19,058 bases of DNA from the NCBI GenBank assembly GCA_964058845.1, contig CAXKVR010000302.1, forward strand, positions 1 to 19,058. The letters run 5' to 3'. Source of the DNA: Carex sylvatica. Lineage: Eukaryota; Streptophyta; Magnoliopsida; Poales; Cyperaceae. Numbering within the stretch: the first letter of the stretch is position 1; each line of letters begins with the position of its first letter. A program made the position numbers and the translations under genes. This document shows, piece by piece, positions 1 through 9,366 of the stretch. The notes under the pieces were generated by a model, which saw nothing but the letters and a program-made list of their open reading frames with translations, did no database searches and was not told where the DNA came from.

Positions 1-19
1 TGAATTCTCAGATCTGAGA

Positions 20-453
20 TAGGGGTGGCAAAAAAGCTCGTAGTTCGTGGCTTCGTGATTCGCATCTGACTCGTTTGTTACTAGACCGAGCTATTAACGA
101 GTCAGCTCGGTCCATAATTAACGAGTTCAAGCTAAGGCCAAGCTTGCTTCCAGCTCGCGAGCTAGCTCGGCTAGGCATCAATTATGAATTTGTATGAATT
201 TGTGTGCATTGTATATTGTTTAGCTTGATCCAAAAAGTTTGTAAAATTCATTTTCTTCTTAAAACAAGATTCAGTCAGACCCAGCGAGCCAGCTCGATAG
301 CTTGCGAGCTAGCTCGGACTAGCTTGTCATGAGTTCAAGCTGAGGTTTTAGTTCGGATGCCCTAGGTCCAGCTCACTCGGCTGTAGCTCGGTTCAAAATT
401 AACAGGCTGAGCCAGGGCCTAGCTCGGACCGAGCCAGCTCGTTGACACCCCTA
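20..453. mobile_element. hAT-type MITE with 8-bp TSD
   Basis: Non-autonomous DNA transposon of 434 bp. The ends are inverted: TAGGGGTGGCAA on the left and the complement of TAGGGGTGTCAA on the right. The flanks are an exact 8-bp direct repeat, ATCTGAGA, at 12-19 and 454-461. An 8-bp duplication with TAGGGGTG-like ends is typical of the hAT superfamily. The interior is full of GAGCT/AGCTCG words in both orientations, forming imperfect subterminal repeats, and has no reading frame of note. It would need a hAT transposase supplied from elsewhere. The exact TSD makes the boundaries reliable; the superfamily call rests on TSD length and end motif. Confidence 0.85.
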
Positions 454-461
454 ATCTGAGA

Positions 462-1189
462 TATCTCAAACTTTGAGTGTTTTACTAAAAAATCTCAACC
501 GTTCAAATACGTTATGCACTAATCTCAAAGCACAAGTAATGCTGGCCCCTGCGCTGTCCCCGTACACGTCGGCCACGCAAAAGTTGAGATATCTCAGAGG
601 ATACCACGCCGTAAATATCTACTCAACAAATATCTTGGATAAAATAATGAGAGGAGAGAGGAGCTGTCACGTAATAGACTAATAGATAATAGATGACGTG
701 ATCAATCGAGAATCAACTCAAGAGTAATTGTCAGCCGTTGCCATGATTTTTCATAAAAAGAGAATCAACTGAAAGAATATACTGGGATAGTGAGATTCCA
801 GTATTTCTAGTTGACAATTCACGTTTACTTTTAAGAATAATTATGGTGTACATTCATTTTTTTTTTTTTTTAACTTTTTGGAACAACAAAGTCATAGGAA
901 TTTGGATCCGGACAAGGGAATTTTTAGAATTAGTAGATCCGGACTGATTTTTTAACTTTGCACGAATCTTAAAGATGATTCTCTACGGTCAAAGAAGTAC
1001 CATATTAAGTTAGATCTGATTGAAAGTTAATTTGAACCTTAAAGTTGCGGCTTTATAAGCCTCACTGTCCAATACATGAGAGAATACTTGTCCAGCTAAT
1101 AGGCAGGTATACTTTTAATTACTTGTGTACAATTAATAGTCTATAAACCAAATCACATCACAGAGATAAATTTTCCATTTTAATATTAT
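462..1189. other. Unassigned intergenic stretch
   Basis: I see no gene here. The short open frame at 473-682 has no recognisable domain and starts right at the transposon flank. A palindromic word, GAGATATCTC, occurs at about 459-468 and again near 587-596 in inverted context, so this may be the body of an older decayed repeat into which the hAT element inserted. A poly-T run lies at about 857-871. Confidence 0.5.
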
Positions 1190-1198
1190 AACTTCATT

Positions 1199-1607
1199 GA
1201 GGAGGGTTCAAATGGCTCCATTTTTTGTGTCTCCATCATTTCTTCATTTTTAAAAACTTAAAAAACTCAAAGTTTAAAACTTAAACGTCAAAATAAAACC
1301 GTTAGATGTGATCTATGTTATTTTCTCTATGTGTCCATAAAAATATTATCACATGTTGAATTTTCTTTTATGTGAATCAATAAGTTAAAAAATCAACGTC
1401 TAACAATTATCCACATTAGTATACATTTTTACAAGCTCAAGATGATAACCAAAACAAAGTTGAAATGTCATAATTTTTTACACGTGTATAGATAAAATGA
1501 TGTAGTTCATATCCAACGGTTTTATTTTAAATTTTAAGATTTAAATTTTGAGTTATTAATTTTTTTAAAAATGGAGACAAAAAAATAGAGGAGTTTGAAC
1601 CCTCCTC
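1199..1607. mobile_element. Mutator-type MITE, copy A (9-bp TSD)
   Basis: Element of 409 bp beginning GAGGAGGGTTCAAATG and ending with the inverted equivalent TTTGAACCCTCCTC. It is flanked by an exact 9-bp direct repeat, AACTTCATT, at 1190-1198 and 1608-1616. The inverted repeats are long: the two arms stay alignable, with mismatches, for roughly 100 bp inward. A 9-bp TSD with long terminal inverted repeats is the signature of the Mutator (MULE) superfamily. There is no coding capacity, so it depends on a transposase elsewhere. It is closely related to the element at 2188-2572. Confidence 0.9.
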
Positions 1608-1616
1608 AACTTCATT

Positions 1617-2178
1617 AAATAGGATCATGCTTGACACATGAAAAAAACATAGTTAGTATCAATTTTACTGCACTGGAACTCATGGATCTAAAAGGAGAAA
1701 ACGGATTTAACATAAGCTAAATCAAGAAACCACTAATTGCCATCATTATAATGATTCCCCAAAAGGGTCCTCAGGAATAAAATATTAATGGAGCTTTTTT
1801 TTTTTTCCTTTGCAGCTCACAAATAATCAAAATGAAAAGATATATAATTTTAGTATTGTATGAAACTAAAAAAGTATTATCAATATCTGTGTATGTTTCT
1901 GTTGCCGTGCGTAAAAATCACGCTTCTTGTTAAATTACTATATTACTTGAATATGCAAGTTAAAGATATATTTTTATGCATAAAGAATTTATAAATTGAA
2001 TACTTTTACAAAGAAGAACAATTTCTGAACATATATGAAATGGCTTAAATTTATTTCTGATGCAAGTTGGCTTTCATTATGAATGTGTAATACTACTGTA
2101 AACGAACGATGGCAAATAAAGCAGTATATTGGTAAACAAATTGTATAAAAAATTAGTCTACTCCACATTATTAGGGGA
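1617..2178. other. Unassigned intergenic stretch between two MITEs
   Basis: AT-rich sequence with a poly-T tract at about 1796-1806. I found no gene, RNA or repeat with defined ends. Confidence 0.5.
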
Positions 2179-2187
2179 AAAATAAAA

Positions 2188-2572
2188 GAGGAGGGTTCAA
2201 ATGCCTTCATTTTTTGTGTTTCCACCATACTTTTATTTTTTAAAACTTTAATAACTCAAAATTTAAAACTGTTAGATGTGATCTATGTTGTTTTCTCTAT
2301 GTTCTCATAAAAAATTATCAGATTTCAATTTTGTTTTTATGTGAATCAATAAGTTCAAAAATCAACGTCTAGAAATCATCCACATTAGTGCGTTTTTTAC
2401 AAGCTCTTGATGACAATCAAAATAAAATTAAAATGTCATAATTTTTGACACGTGCATAAATAAAATGACGTAGAATATATCTAATGGTTTTATTTTGACT
2501 TTTAAGTTTTAAATTTTGAATTATTAAGATTTTAAAAAATAAAGACATAGTGAAGGCATTTTAATCCTCCTC
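2188..2572. mobile_element. Mutator-type MITE, copy B (9-bp TSD)
   Basis: Element of 385 bp beginning GAGGAGGGTTCAAATG and ending ATCCTCCTC, flanked by an exact 9-bp direct repeat, AAAATAAAA, at 2179-2187 and 2573-2581. The interior lines up with copy A over most of its length; both share, for example, TTAGATGTGATCTATG and GTGAATCAATAAGTT. The two are therefore members of one family that inserted independently at different target sites. It has no coding capacity. The superfamily call (Mutator-like) rests on TSD length and long terminal repeats. Confidence 0.9.
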
Positions 2573-2581
2573 AAAATAAAA

Positions 2582-3317
2582 TTAGGTATAACCTATCACA
2601 AAAAGAAAGAGAAAAAGAAAGATCCGATATTGTTATTTAGAGAGAACGGAGTAGGTCTGACAAACATCAAACCTACTTATCAGTTATCAGATCTACCTTT
2701 AAGTTTTATGGGATTCAAGACCGCTTGATTTGTTTTAAAATTAGTGCAAACAAAAAGTGAAGCAAGTGTATACAAAGATTAAAGTAGGACGCACGAATCT
2801 TAAAGCGAATTGAATGGATTTGAAGCCCATCGAACCTAAGATAGCATCGGATCTACTCCGTAGTTCTTTTAAGATATTAATTATTATTATTACTATTATT
2901 ATTATTATAAACAAATCTGTAGACATACATTGAAAAACAAGTTACGTTACAGTATATCATTTGCATAATCTCGTAAAACATAGAAAAATTGCCCTGCCGG
3001 TACTCCCAACAATATTTTTATTGAACAAACAGGATAAGAAAGAACAACTTTTTTATGACTTTCAATTTGGATCCATATTAACAATGGCATGACCCGGATC
3101 GATCCATGTATTAGAATCAAATCATTAACAAGCCAGTCAATGATGGATTCAAACAGAGTGAACGGGTTATTTGATGCCATTTCGTTTTTATTTTTTTGGT
3201 ATTTATAAATAACTTTTTATACAACTAAAAATAAAATACTATAGATATTATAAAATTCATCTCATATTTTACATGAAAAAATTATAAAACCTCCGTAATA
3301 ACTTAGAAAATTAGCAA
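2582..3317. other. Unassigned intergenic stretch with ATT microsatellite
   Basis: Contains a short imperfect ATT/TTA microsatellite at about 2879-2909. Open frames on the minus strand at 2741-2926 and 2947-3180 have no recognisable domain and low-complexity hydrophobic composition; I do not call them genes. Confidence 0.5.
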
Positions 3318-3325
3318 GTTGCTCA

Positions 3326-3640
3326 CATAGTCACAATATTCACGAATTAAATCCGAATAATTTATTTTTTTAGTGATACCAAATCGAACGCTGAATTATT
3401 CAGTTGACCTAACTTTGACTGAATAATTCGCGAATTTTATGAATTTTTTCCGAATTTTCCAAATTAATCGCAAATTTTCCCCATAACACTTTTTTTGGTT
3501 TTATTTTTTGGCTTTCTTGCATGACTGAGATCTCTGATCCGAATAATTCTTAATTATTCTCGAATTATATCCGAATTATTTTCGAATCACGAATTTTTGA
3601 CCTCGCCAAACCGAACCCTAATAATTCATCTGCCACTATG
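3326..3640. mobile_element. hAT-like MITE with 8-bp TSD
   Basis: A 315-bp element delimited by an exact 8-bp direct repeat, GTTGCTCA, at 3318-3325 and 3641-3648. The ends are inverted but degenerate: CATAGTCACA on the left, the complement of CATAGTGGCA on the right. The interior is rich in GAATAATTC/GAATTATTC words in both orientations, so the whole element can fold imperfectly. An 8-bp TSD with a CA-starting terminus suits the hAT superfamily. The terminal repeats are short and imperfect, so the family call is weaker than the boundary call. Confidence 0.68.
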
Positions 3641-3648
3641 GTTGCTCA

Positions 3649-4859
3649 ATAATTTATCTAATTTCAAACTTAACGAGTTATCCACACAAACAAATCTACA
3701 GAATATCCCTCAGCGCAGAAAAAATAACTTTTGCATTGTCGTGCCCTAATTGTCTCTGACTCTGACTGAGTTAGCGACAGAGACATGCGCCACAGCACCA
3801 GCCACGACTCACGAGCCTGTTCTTTCTCCTAGCTGGTCAGATTTTATGAAACTGATTCATGGATGGTACGCGAAGCAAATCGTTATGTACTCGTCTTATA
3901 TCTTAAATTAACAAGTTATATATTTGTCCTGAAAGTTTACGATACAGAATATCAGAAAGAATATGAGGTGTGAAAATTCTGAACAAAAAAGAAATCACAG
4001 AAAACAGAGAATGCGGTGTCGGGGCTCTCAAGATCCAGTTCATATCCTCTGAGGTAACATAATGTTTCTGTTTAGATTCGGACTGTTCAGAATCCGGCCA
4101 ATCGATCCGATATGGAATGAAATAGTTTCTTTAATATTCGTGCGGATTCTGATCGAACGGTCTGGATCTAAAGAGAACTATACTGTTACCTTAGATACTA
4201 TGAATTCCTAAAAATCAGGATCGAATATCTGTGTCCAGTGTCCACCGACGATCAATATTAAATCCACTTATATTTTTCATCCCTGATATTTTAAAGAATT
4301 AGTTTTCTTAGTTCTTTCAGACTTTCACCCTTATTGTTCTCTTAATACAAACATCGAGTCAATACTTTTGAAGTACGAAATAAATCTATTAAAAAGTCAG
4401 ATATACATCTTAAAATATTCTTTATCAGTATCATATAAGAAGTATAACACTTAATAAATATGGTTTATATTTGTTAGGCAACTAATTATGGTTTATATCC
4501 ACAATTATATAATCTGAAAGTCATAACTTAAATTTTAAGTTCATATCAAACTTAAATAACTTTAAATCACGGCTTAAGTTTTAAATTGATATCAAACATC
4601 AATAAGTTGAGTAAGCAGTTTAATCTCTAAAACAACCAAACATTGAACTAAAAGCATGACCTAAGCCAGGATGATTTCATTGTGAACAACAGAGTTGGCA
4701 TTCATTAATTAGTAGAACTGAAAAAGGGCCACAGATATTTACAGCGAATTTACAATGCATGATCAGCTCCCATCTACCGAGCATACATGAACTAAGTTAA
4801 CCAAAAAGTAGAAGCTTATAAACTACCGTATGCCAAGAGTAAATACTAAATACCAATTA
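3649..4859. other. Intergenic region downstream of the kinase gene
   Basis: No gene seen. It contains an imperfect inverted repeat (listed separately at 4039-4208) and an imperfect direct repeat around the words CATATCAAAC and GATATCAAAC (about 4525-4610). The part nearest 4860 may belong to the 3' untranslated region or flank of the minus-strand kinase gene. Confidence 0.5.
4039..4208. repeat. Imperfect inverted repeat, possible MITE core
   Basis: Arms at about 4039-4096 and 4143-4208 are imperfect reverse complements; for example GAGGTAACA pairs with TGTTACCTT, and CAGAATCCG with CGGATTCTG. About 45 bp separates them. This looks like a degraded foldback element, but I could not find a convincing target-site duplication, so the outer ends are unknown. 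Confidence 0.5.
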
Positions 4860-4865
4860 TTTATT
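4860..4865 (-). terminator. Candidate poly(A) signal of the kinase gene
   Basis: AATAAA on the minus strand, about 118 nt beyond the stop codon at 4983. Position and sequence suit a near-upstream element for plant 3' end formation. Plant poly(A) signals are loose and this region is AT-rich, so this is only a candidate. Confidence 0.35.
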
Positions 4866-4982
4866 AACTGCTGACAAATGTTAACCACCAGTTAACCACC
4901 GAGAATAATCAGAAAATTTTTGCTGACTCAACCAACTAAGATCAGTTCGATCTTCTTATCTTCGAGAAACAATGATCAGAAC

Positions 4983-7900
4983 TCAGAATGCTGTACAGAG
5001 GTTAGTCTTCAAGCCAAGTCCAGCAGGGGCTGGTACAGGCCCACATATTCGGCTCCTCTTTGGCTCTGATATCTCTATACGTGCAACTGCAGCTGTGAGT
5101 GCATTGATGTATTCACACTCGGCGCCATCATGTGACTCCTGACTTGAGTCCCTGTCATGAGACTCCTGACTCGAGTTGTGGCTCCATCTTCCAACAGGTA
5201 AAACTACTGGTGCACCCCTTGGGATGTTGTTTGTGATCTGCAGATTAGTGCATTTAGCTGCACTGTCTCCACTGGAACTACAATCAGCGTAGGTCATGAA
5301 CCATGGGTGACCTGAATTACATGACAGAATTCACAATCAGAATATAAGAACCCACGTGTGTGTGTGCATACAGGGCAGGGGGGATTCATTTTGCTCAAGC
5401 TAAATAAATAGTTTTTTTTTTTTTTTTTTTTTTAAATTAACCTTTCAAAATCTCATTTTTCACAATATATAATGGAGTTGGCTGGTGTGCTATGGGTAGT
5501 ACCGTGACAAGCTACGGCCTCGAATACTTATAATTGACTTCAACAATCCAACCTGTTGAGACCAATCTACTGACGAGTGATGCATTTACTTGCTAATATA
5601 TATATTTTTTAATTTAGTACGTAGTCAAGTGGTCAATAAATAATGAAAATGAATGCATTAAAATTAACTTATAAATCTTCAATTTTTAACCACTTAACTT
5701 CGTACTAAATGAATTAAAAAATTTATAAACTTGGCATATTAACACATCACTCGTGAACTAGATCGATTTCAACGGTTTGGATTCGCCACTTGAAGCATAT
5801 CCGATAGATTTTGAAGCCGTAGCAAAGCATGTCACTATAGTAACCCATAGTATGTTAGTCAACTCCATATATAATAATGCACTGCTAATTAGACCAGTTT
5901 GTAGTGGTGCCACCCAGTCCATACCAGGACCAGACACCCCAGTGCTAAGTCATATCCAAGCGTTCCGCCAAATTTCCCATTTTGGGCTAAAACTTGTTAT
6001 ATCTCTAGCTTTTTTCAGCTTCAATTTTTTTTACAGGGAACTGACTTGAAGACAATAAGCTCAAAAGGCAATAGCAATAGATAGGTTCAGGCAGCAGAAA
6101 AAATAAATCTTACCAAGGACTTCATTAGCGCTTAATCGGTCTGAAACATCACGAGTTAGCATTCTGCTTAACAAATCACGTGCAGGAAGGGATACAGACT
6201 GCCACACGGCACCATGGAAATCCAGCTCAATTGTCTTAACAGCCTCAAAAATGTCTTCGCGTGAAGCACCTCCAAAGGGAAGGTAGCCCAGTAAGAGAAA
6301 ATGCAAAAGCACTCCGACGCCCCATATATCAGTTTTTTCATTGTAGAATCCAGTGAGCACTTCCGGGGAAACATATGCGGGGCTCCCGAAAAAACCAGAT
6401 AGCTTTTGACCTGTACAAATTTAACAAACTCTTTCTCATACGAACATAAGATCCACTGTACTAATAAACAATAGATTTAATGCAAAATAATTCTCCAATC
6501 AATCAAGCCAAAGACCAAGGATTTCAGTTGATATGGGGTCCTAATGATACATATAGAGATCAAAACACAAATTTTAACCATTAACTTGATCTACTTGATG
6601 AGCCGAGTAATTGCATAATGGCAAAACTTTCATATTTTGGGCCATTGTATTTTAAGGTTAAGAGATTCATTTTCAACAACTTAAATCTCATACAAAACTA
6701 ACTCAAAAAATGAAAAAATTGAACAAGAGTATTAGCTAGTCAAGTGGATCAAGATCAACAGTTTCAAATTCGTTGTTTGGAGCCAATTCCATGGTCTTAA
6801 GTTCACTCACCAACAGTACACTATATAAAGTTTAAATATACAAAGAAAAGATACAATCTTCCTAAAGCAATAAGACTGGAATGGCAGCATCCGATAAACA
6901 TAAACACGTTGAGAGTTGAAATATTTATATTGACAAAACTTGGAAGCCTAATCCCCTACTAGACTTCAATTCCAAGAAAAAATTACATAAAATGTCTACA
7001 GAATGTACACAGACAAACAAATTAAAAACATGTTAACACTACCTGACACCTTGGCCCTCTATTACTTAACTGTTAGCAACAAATTCACCTCTACTTTTTG
7101 CAAGAAATTTTGTCCCACATATACTCCAGAGTTGACGAAACTGACTCCAGAAAGATTTGAACCAAATTAAGTTAATTTGGACTTGACCCAGGTTAGGACT
7201 CGGACTTGCACCAATCTGCACAAGTTATGCATACAACGAGTAATTACTTTCGAGGCTCTGTACCAACACTAACTATGGCACCAATGTCAAGGTTAGTGCA
7301 TTACTTGGCTAAGTTGCTAGAACATGCAAACAAACAAGTTTCACAATTTCAACTGCTCCTCAGTTGAACCAGTAAAGAACATTACTAAAAAGGGAAACAA
7401 TGTTGGAACAATTAAATTTATTGTGGTGAGCACAATTTCATTTTCCCACTCCCCCTATCATAACTCGGGAGATTTTCAAGTAAAAGCTCCCATTAAGGCT
7501 CCAGAAATTCAGTAAAAGATCTCAAAAGTAAATATAAGTAGCAAAAGCATACCATCAGAAAGCCGTGTAGCCAACCCGAAATCGGCGAGCTTCATTCTGC
7601 CAGATTCCGTGAGTAGAATATTCTCAGGCTTAATATCCCTGTGTACCACCCCCATTTCGTGACAGTACTTGACGATCCCCATCAACTCCTTGACCACTTC
7701 AGCTGCATTTCTCTCACAAAACTGAGCCTGCTCCTTCACCAAAAAATCCGACAGCCGACCACCAGAGCACAACTCCATGACTATGTAAAATTTATCTTTA
7801 TCATCAAAAACTTCTTTGAGGGTTACAACACCAGGATGGCCTGAGAGGTGCTGCATTATCTCAACCTCTATGTGGGCCGTGTTCTCTTCACCAGTATCCT

Positions 7901-8551
7901 TCAGAAGCTCCTTGCATGCAAAAAGTTCACCGGTCAATTTACTGTAGCAGATGTGTACAGATCCAAACCTGCCGCGACCAAGCTCTTCACCTAGTTGAAG
8001 AATAGAATTTTGTCAGAAGGTTTAGGAGAACCATTTAAAATCATATCATGCTAATTCAATCTGTAATTGACACTACCCTAGAAGAACATTGTGAAAGCAT
8101 TATAACCCTAAGCAGGAATAACCTAATCCAAGTATGACAACAGTGAATTTGGAACCAGATGGTCAGGGCTAGTACAGCTATTCTGTTAAGCGTAAAACCT
8201 TAACAACAAGCACTATGGTAAAGTTTTTCCTTCAATTGGTAGCAGTTTCTTTCTCTGAATTTCATTTTTGTTCCACGATTTATTCCATTAATTTGTTCCA
8301 ATCGACTAAATCTACATACCTATCGAGTAGTACTGATCCAGATTCTTTTTTCTCCCGAACTGAGCAGTCGCTTCAATGCACCCGCTCTTCCGTTTGAGCC
8401 CACGGCAGGCTCCGTCCGGCGACCCGCGTTGCGCCGCTGGTGCCTGTTTCTTGCTCTTCTTAATCCGGCGATCAGTATCGCCGCCACTGCGCGGTCCGGA
8501 ATTGGATCCCGACCTGCTCGTCGACCTCCTCTTTTTCTTGGGTGATTCCAT
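4983..8551 (-). CDS. PEPKR2: Ser/Thr protein kinase PEPKR2-like, 4 exons, 431 aa
   Basis: Spliced CDS on the minus strand: exons 8551-8320, 7990-7553, 6410-6114 and 5311-4983, 1296 nt including the TGA. Every intron is GT-AG and phase 1. The ATG is fixed by an in-frame TAG directly before it. The first ~50 residues are basic, with likely nuclear-localisation stretches ([14 protein letters not shown]), then the family-typical [11 protein letters not shown] (50-60). The kinase domain runs about 74-326: glycine loop GRGRFG (82-87), Lys104, alpha-C Glu119, HRD with Asp196, Lys198 and Asn201, DFG 214-216, SPE 238-240 in place of APE, and final HPW 324-326. The tail has no EF hands and carries ISEPKRSR near the end. 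It phosphorylates Ser/Thr. The family is the PEP-carboxylase-kinase-related branch of CDPK/SnRK kinases, whose substrates I cannot infer from sequence. The 431-aa length is near or slightly below what I recall for PEPKR2. Nothing looks broken. Confidence 0.93.
5312..6113 (-). other. Intron 3 of the PEPKR2-like gene
   Basis: 802-bp intron. Donor is GTAAGA after a G at 6114; acceptor is TTCAG at 5312. It splits a glycine codon (residue 323). It carries a complete Mutator-type MITE (5474-5866) and, near the acceptor in + strand terms, a poly-T run at about 5411-5433 and a short GT repeat. Without the MITE and one copy of its TSD it would be about 400 bp. Confidence 0.85.
5474..5866. mobile_element. 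Intronic Mutator-type MITE with 9-bp TSD
   Basis: A 393-bp element whose two halves fold back on each other over most of their length. The left end is GGAGTTGGCT and the right end the complement of GGAGTTGACT. Pairing continues inward through CTATGGGTA, GCTACGGC and CGAGTGATG. The flanks are an exact 9-bp direct repeat, ATATATAAT, at 5465-5473 and 5867-5875. A 9-bp TSD with long inverted arms points to the Mutator superfamily. It sits wholly inside intron 3 of the kinase gene and spares both splice sites. Its ends differ from those of the 1199 and 2188 elements, so it is another family. Confidence 0.88.
6411..7552 (-). other. Intron 2 of the PEPKR2-like gene
   Basis: 1142-bp intron with donor GTATGC after the G at 7553 and acceptor TTTGTACAG ending at 6411; it splits glycine codon 224. 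It contains an imperfect inverted repeat: TTAACTTGATCTACTTG near 6578-6600 pairs with CAAGTGGATCAAGAT near 6742-6760, with weak extension outward. This may be an old MITE, but no target-site duplication was found. The rest shows nothing recognisable; the small + strand frame at 7324-7515 is not supported as a gene. Confidence 0.8.
7991..8319 (-). other. Intron 1 of the PEPKR2-like gene
   Basis: 329-bp intron with donor GTATGT directly after the G at 8320 and acceptor CAACTAG ending at 7991. It splits glycine codon 78, just before the ATP-binding loop, so exon 1 encodes only the basic N-terminal region. No repeats or RNA genes seen. Confidence 0.85.
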
Positions 8552-8614
8552 CTAGCTTAATTTGGGAAAATACCTCAGATCGCTGTAGAGGGGACGGAGA
8601 GAGCCCGACCGATA

Positions 8615-8626
8615 TTTTAATATATA
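8615..8626 (-). promoter_or_regulatory. Candidate TATA box of the PEPKR2-like gene
   Basis: Read on the minus strand, TATATATTAAAA lies about 65-75 nt upstream of the ATG at 8551, followed by a pyrimidine-rich CTCTCC stretch at about 8597-8602 that could hold the transcription start. This would leave a 5' leader of roughly 35-45 nt. It is a positional inference; no transcript evidence is available. Confidence 0.4.
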
Positions 8627-8766
8627 GCATAAAGAAAGGCTATTTTAGAGGGGGTGCTGTATTGAATGCATCTATTCTAATTTTGAGAGTTAAAATTTCT
8701 TTTTACGCTTCAATACTAAATTTATGCTTATTATCCTTAATTCCTTATTCTTTAAATCTTTAATAA

Positions 8767-8770
<4 letters not shown>

Positions 8771-8838
<68 letters not shown>
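8771..8838. repeat. Compound AT/GA microsatellite in the kinase promoter
   Basis: A run of about 16 AT units (8771-8802) is followed directly by a run of about 17 AG/GA units. On the kinase strand this reads as CT repeats then AT repeats, starting about 220 bp upstream of the ATG. Such GA/CT tracts can bind plant BPC/GAGA-type factors, but nothing here proves a role. Confidence 0.85.
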
Positions 8839-8840
<2 letters not shown>

Positions 8841-8842
8841 AC

Positions 8843-9238
8843 AGGCTACGCTACTTCGCGAATTAAACGGGCTGTTTTAATTTGCACTGATATTTCTAGT
8901 TTCGAAGTCTAAATAGCCGATCCAAACCGTTAGGTGTTTAATCTATATTAAAATGTGCTTGGAGACCAAATTATATATTTTTTGAATTTTTTTTACTATT
9001 TATTAAGATGTTTTGAAAATCGCTGTTTTTATTTAAATTCTGCACCAATAAAAAACAGCGATTTTCAAACCATCTTAATAAATAGTAAACAAATTTCAAA
9101 AAATATAAAATTTGGTCTCCAAGCACATTTTAATATAGATTAAACATCTAACAGTTTGGATCGACTATTTGGACTTCGAAACTAGAGATATCAGTGCGAA
9201 TTAAAACATCCCGTTTAATCTGCGAAATAGCGTAGCCT
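8843..9238. repeat. Near-perfect long hairpin (foldback), ~189-bp arms
   Basis: Arms of about 189 bp at roughly 8843-9031 and 9050-9238 are reverse complements with scattered mismatches, separated by a loop of under 20 bp. Outer ends are AGGCTACGC and GCGTAGCCT; inner ends are CGCTGTTTTT and AAAAACAGCG. Long shared blocks include TTTGGTCTCCAAGCACA (or its complement). No clear target-site duplication flanks it; the left flank is microsatellite. It is most likely a foldback transposon or part of one. A transcript through it would form a long double-stranded hairpin. Confidence 0.85.
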
Positions 9239-9258
9239 TACTATATATAAATCTAAAA

Positions 9259-9366
9259 AAATAGTAAAAAAATTCCAAAAAATGTAAAATTTGGTCTCCA
9301 AGCACATCTTAATATATAGATCGCATCTAACGGTTCGGATTGACTATTCGGACTTTGAAAATAGAG
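9259..9366. repeat. Third, direct copy of the hairpin arm
   Basis: This segment repeats, in the same orientation, the part of the right arm at about 9080-9187. It again shows AATAGTAAA, TTTGGTCTCCAAGCACAT, a CTAACRGTT word and GACTATT, with more divergence than the two arms have between them. So the locus holds one inverted and two direct copies of the same sequence. Confidence 0.75.

Noticed and set aside
1989..2228. Minus-strand open frame of 79 codons
   Set aside because: It begins inside the left end of the MITE at 2188-2572 and has no domain; a chance frame.
2741..3180. Two minus-strand open frames with hydrophobic stretches
   Set aside because: Low-complexity or AT-driven translation (one from an ATT microsatellite), no domain, no splice or promoter support.
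6168..6374. Alternative minus-strand frame over kinase exon 3
   Set aside because: It is an out-of-frame shadow of the kinase exon, whose true frame carries conserved motifs.
4983..8551. Calling the kinase a CDPK or a PEP-carboxylase kinase (PPCK)
   Set aside because: There are no EF hands as in CDPKs, and it has N- and C-terminal extensions that compact PPCKs lack. The [11 protein letters not shown] and ISEPKRSR stretches fit PEPKR2.
8542..8763. Plus-strand frame divergent from the kinase
   Set aside because: It overlaps the kinase start and promoter, has no domain, and its composition is AT-driven.
8843..9238. A microRNA gene
   Set aside because: The arms are far longer and more perfect than a typical plant MIR precursor. 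A foldback transposon fits better, although small RNAs are possible.
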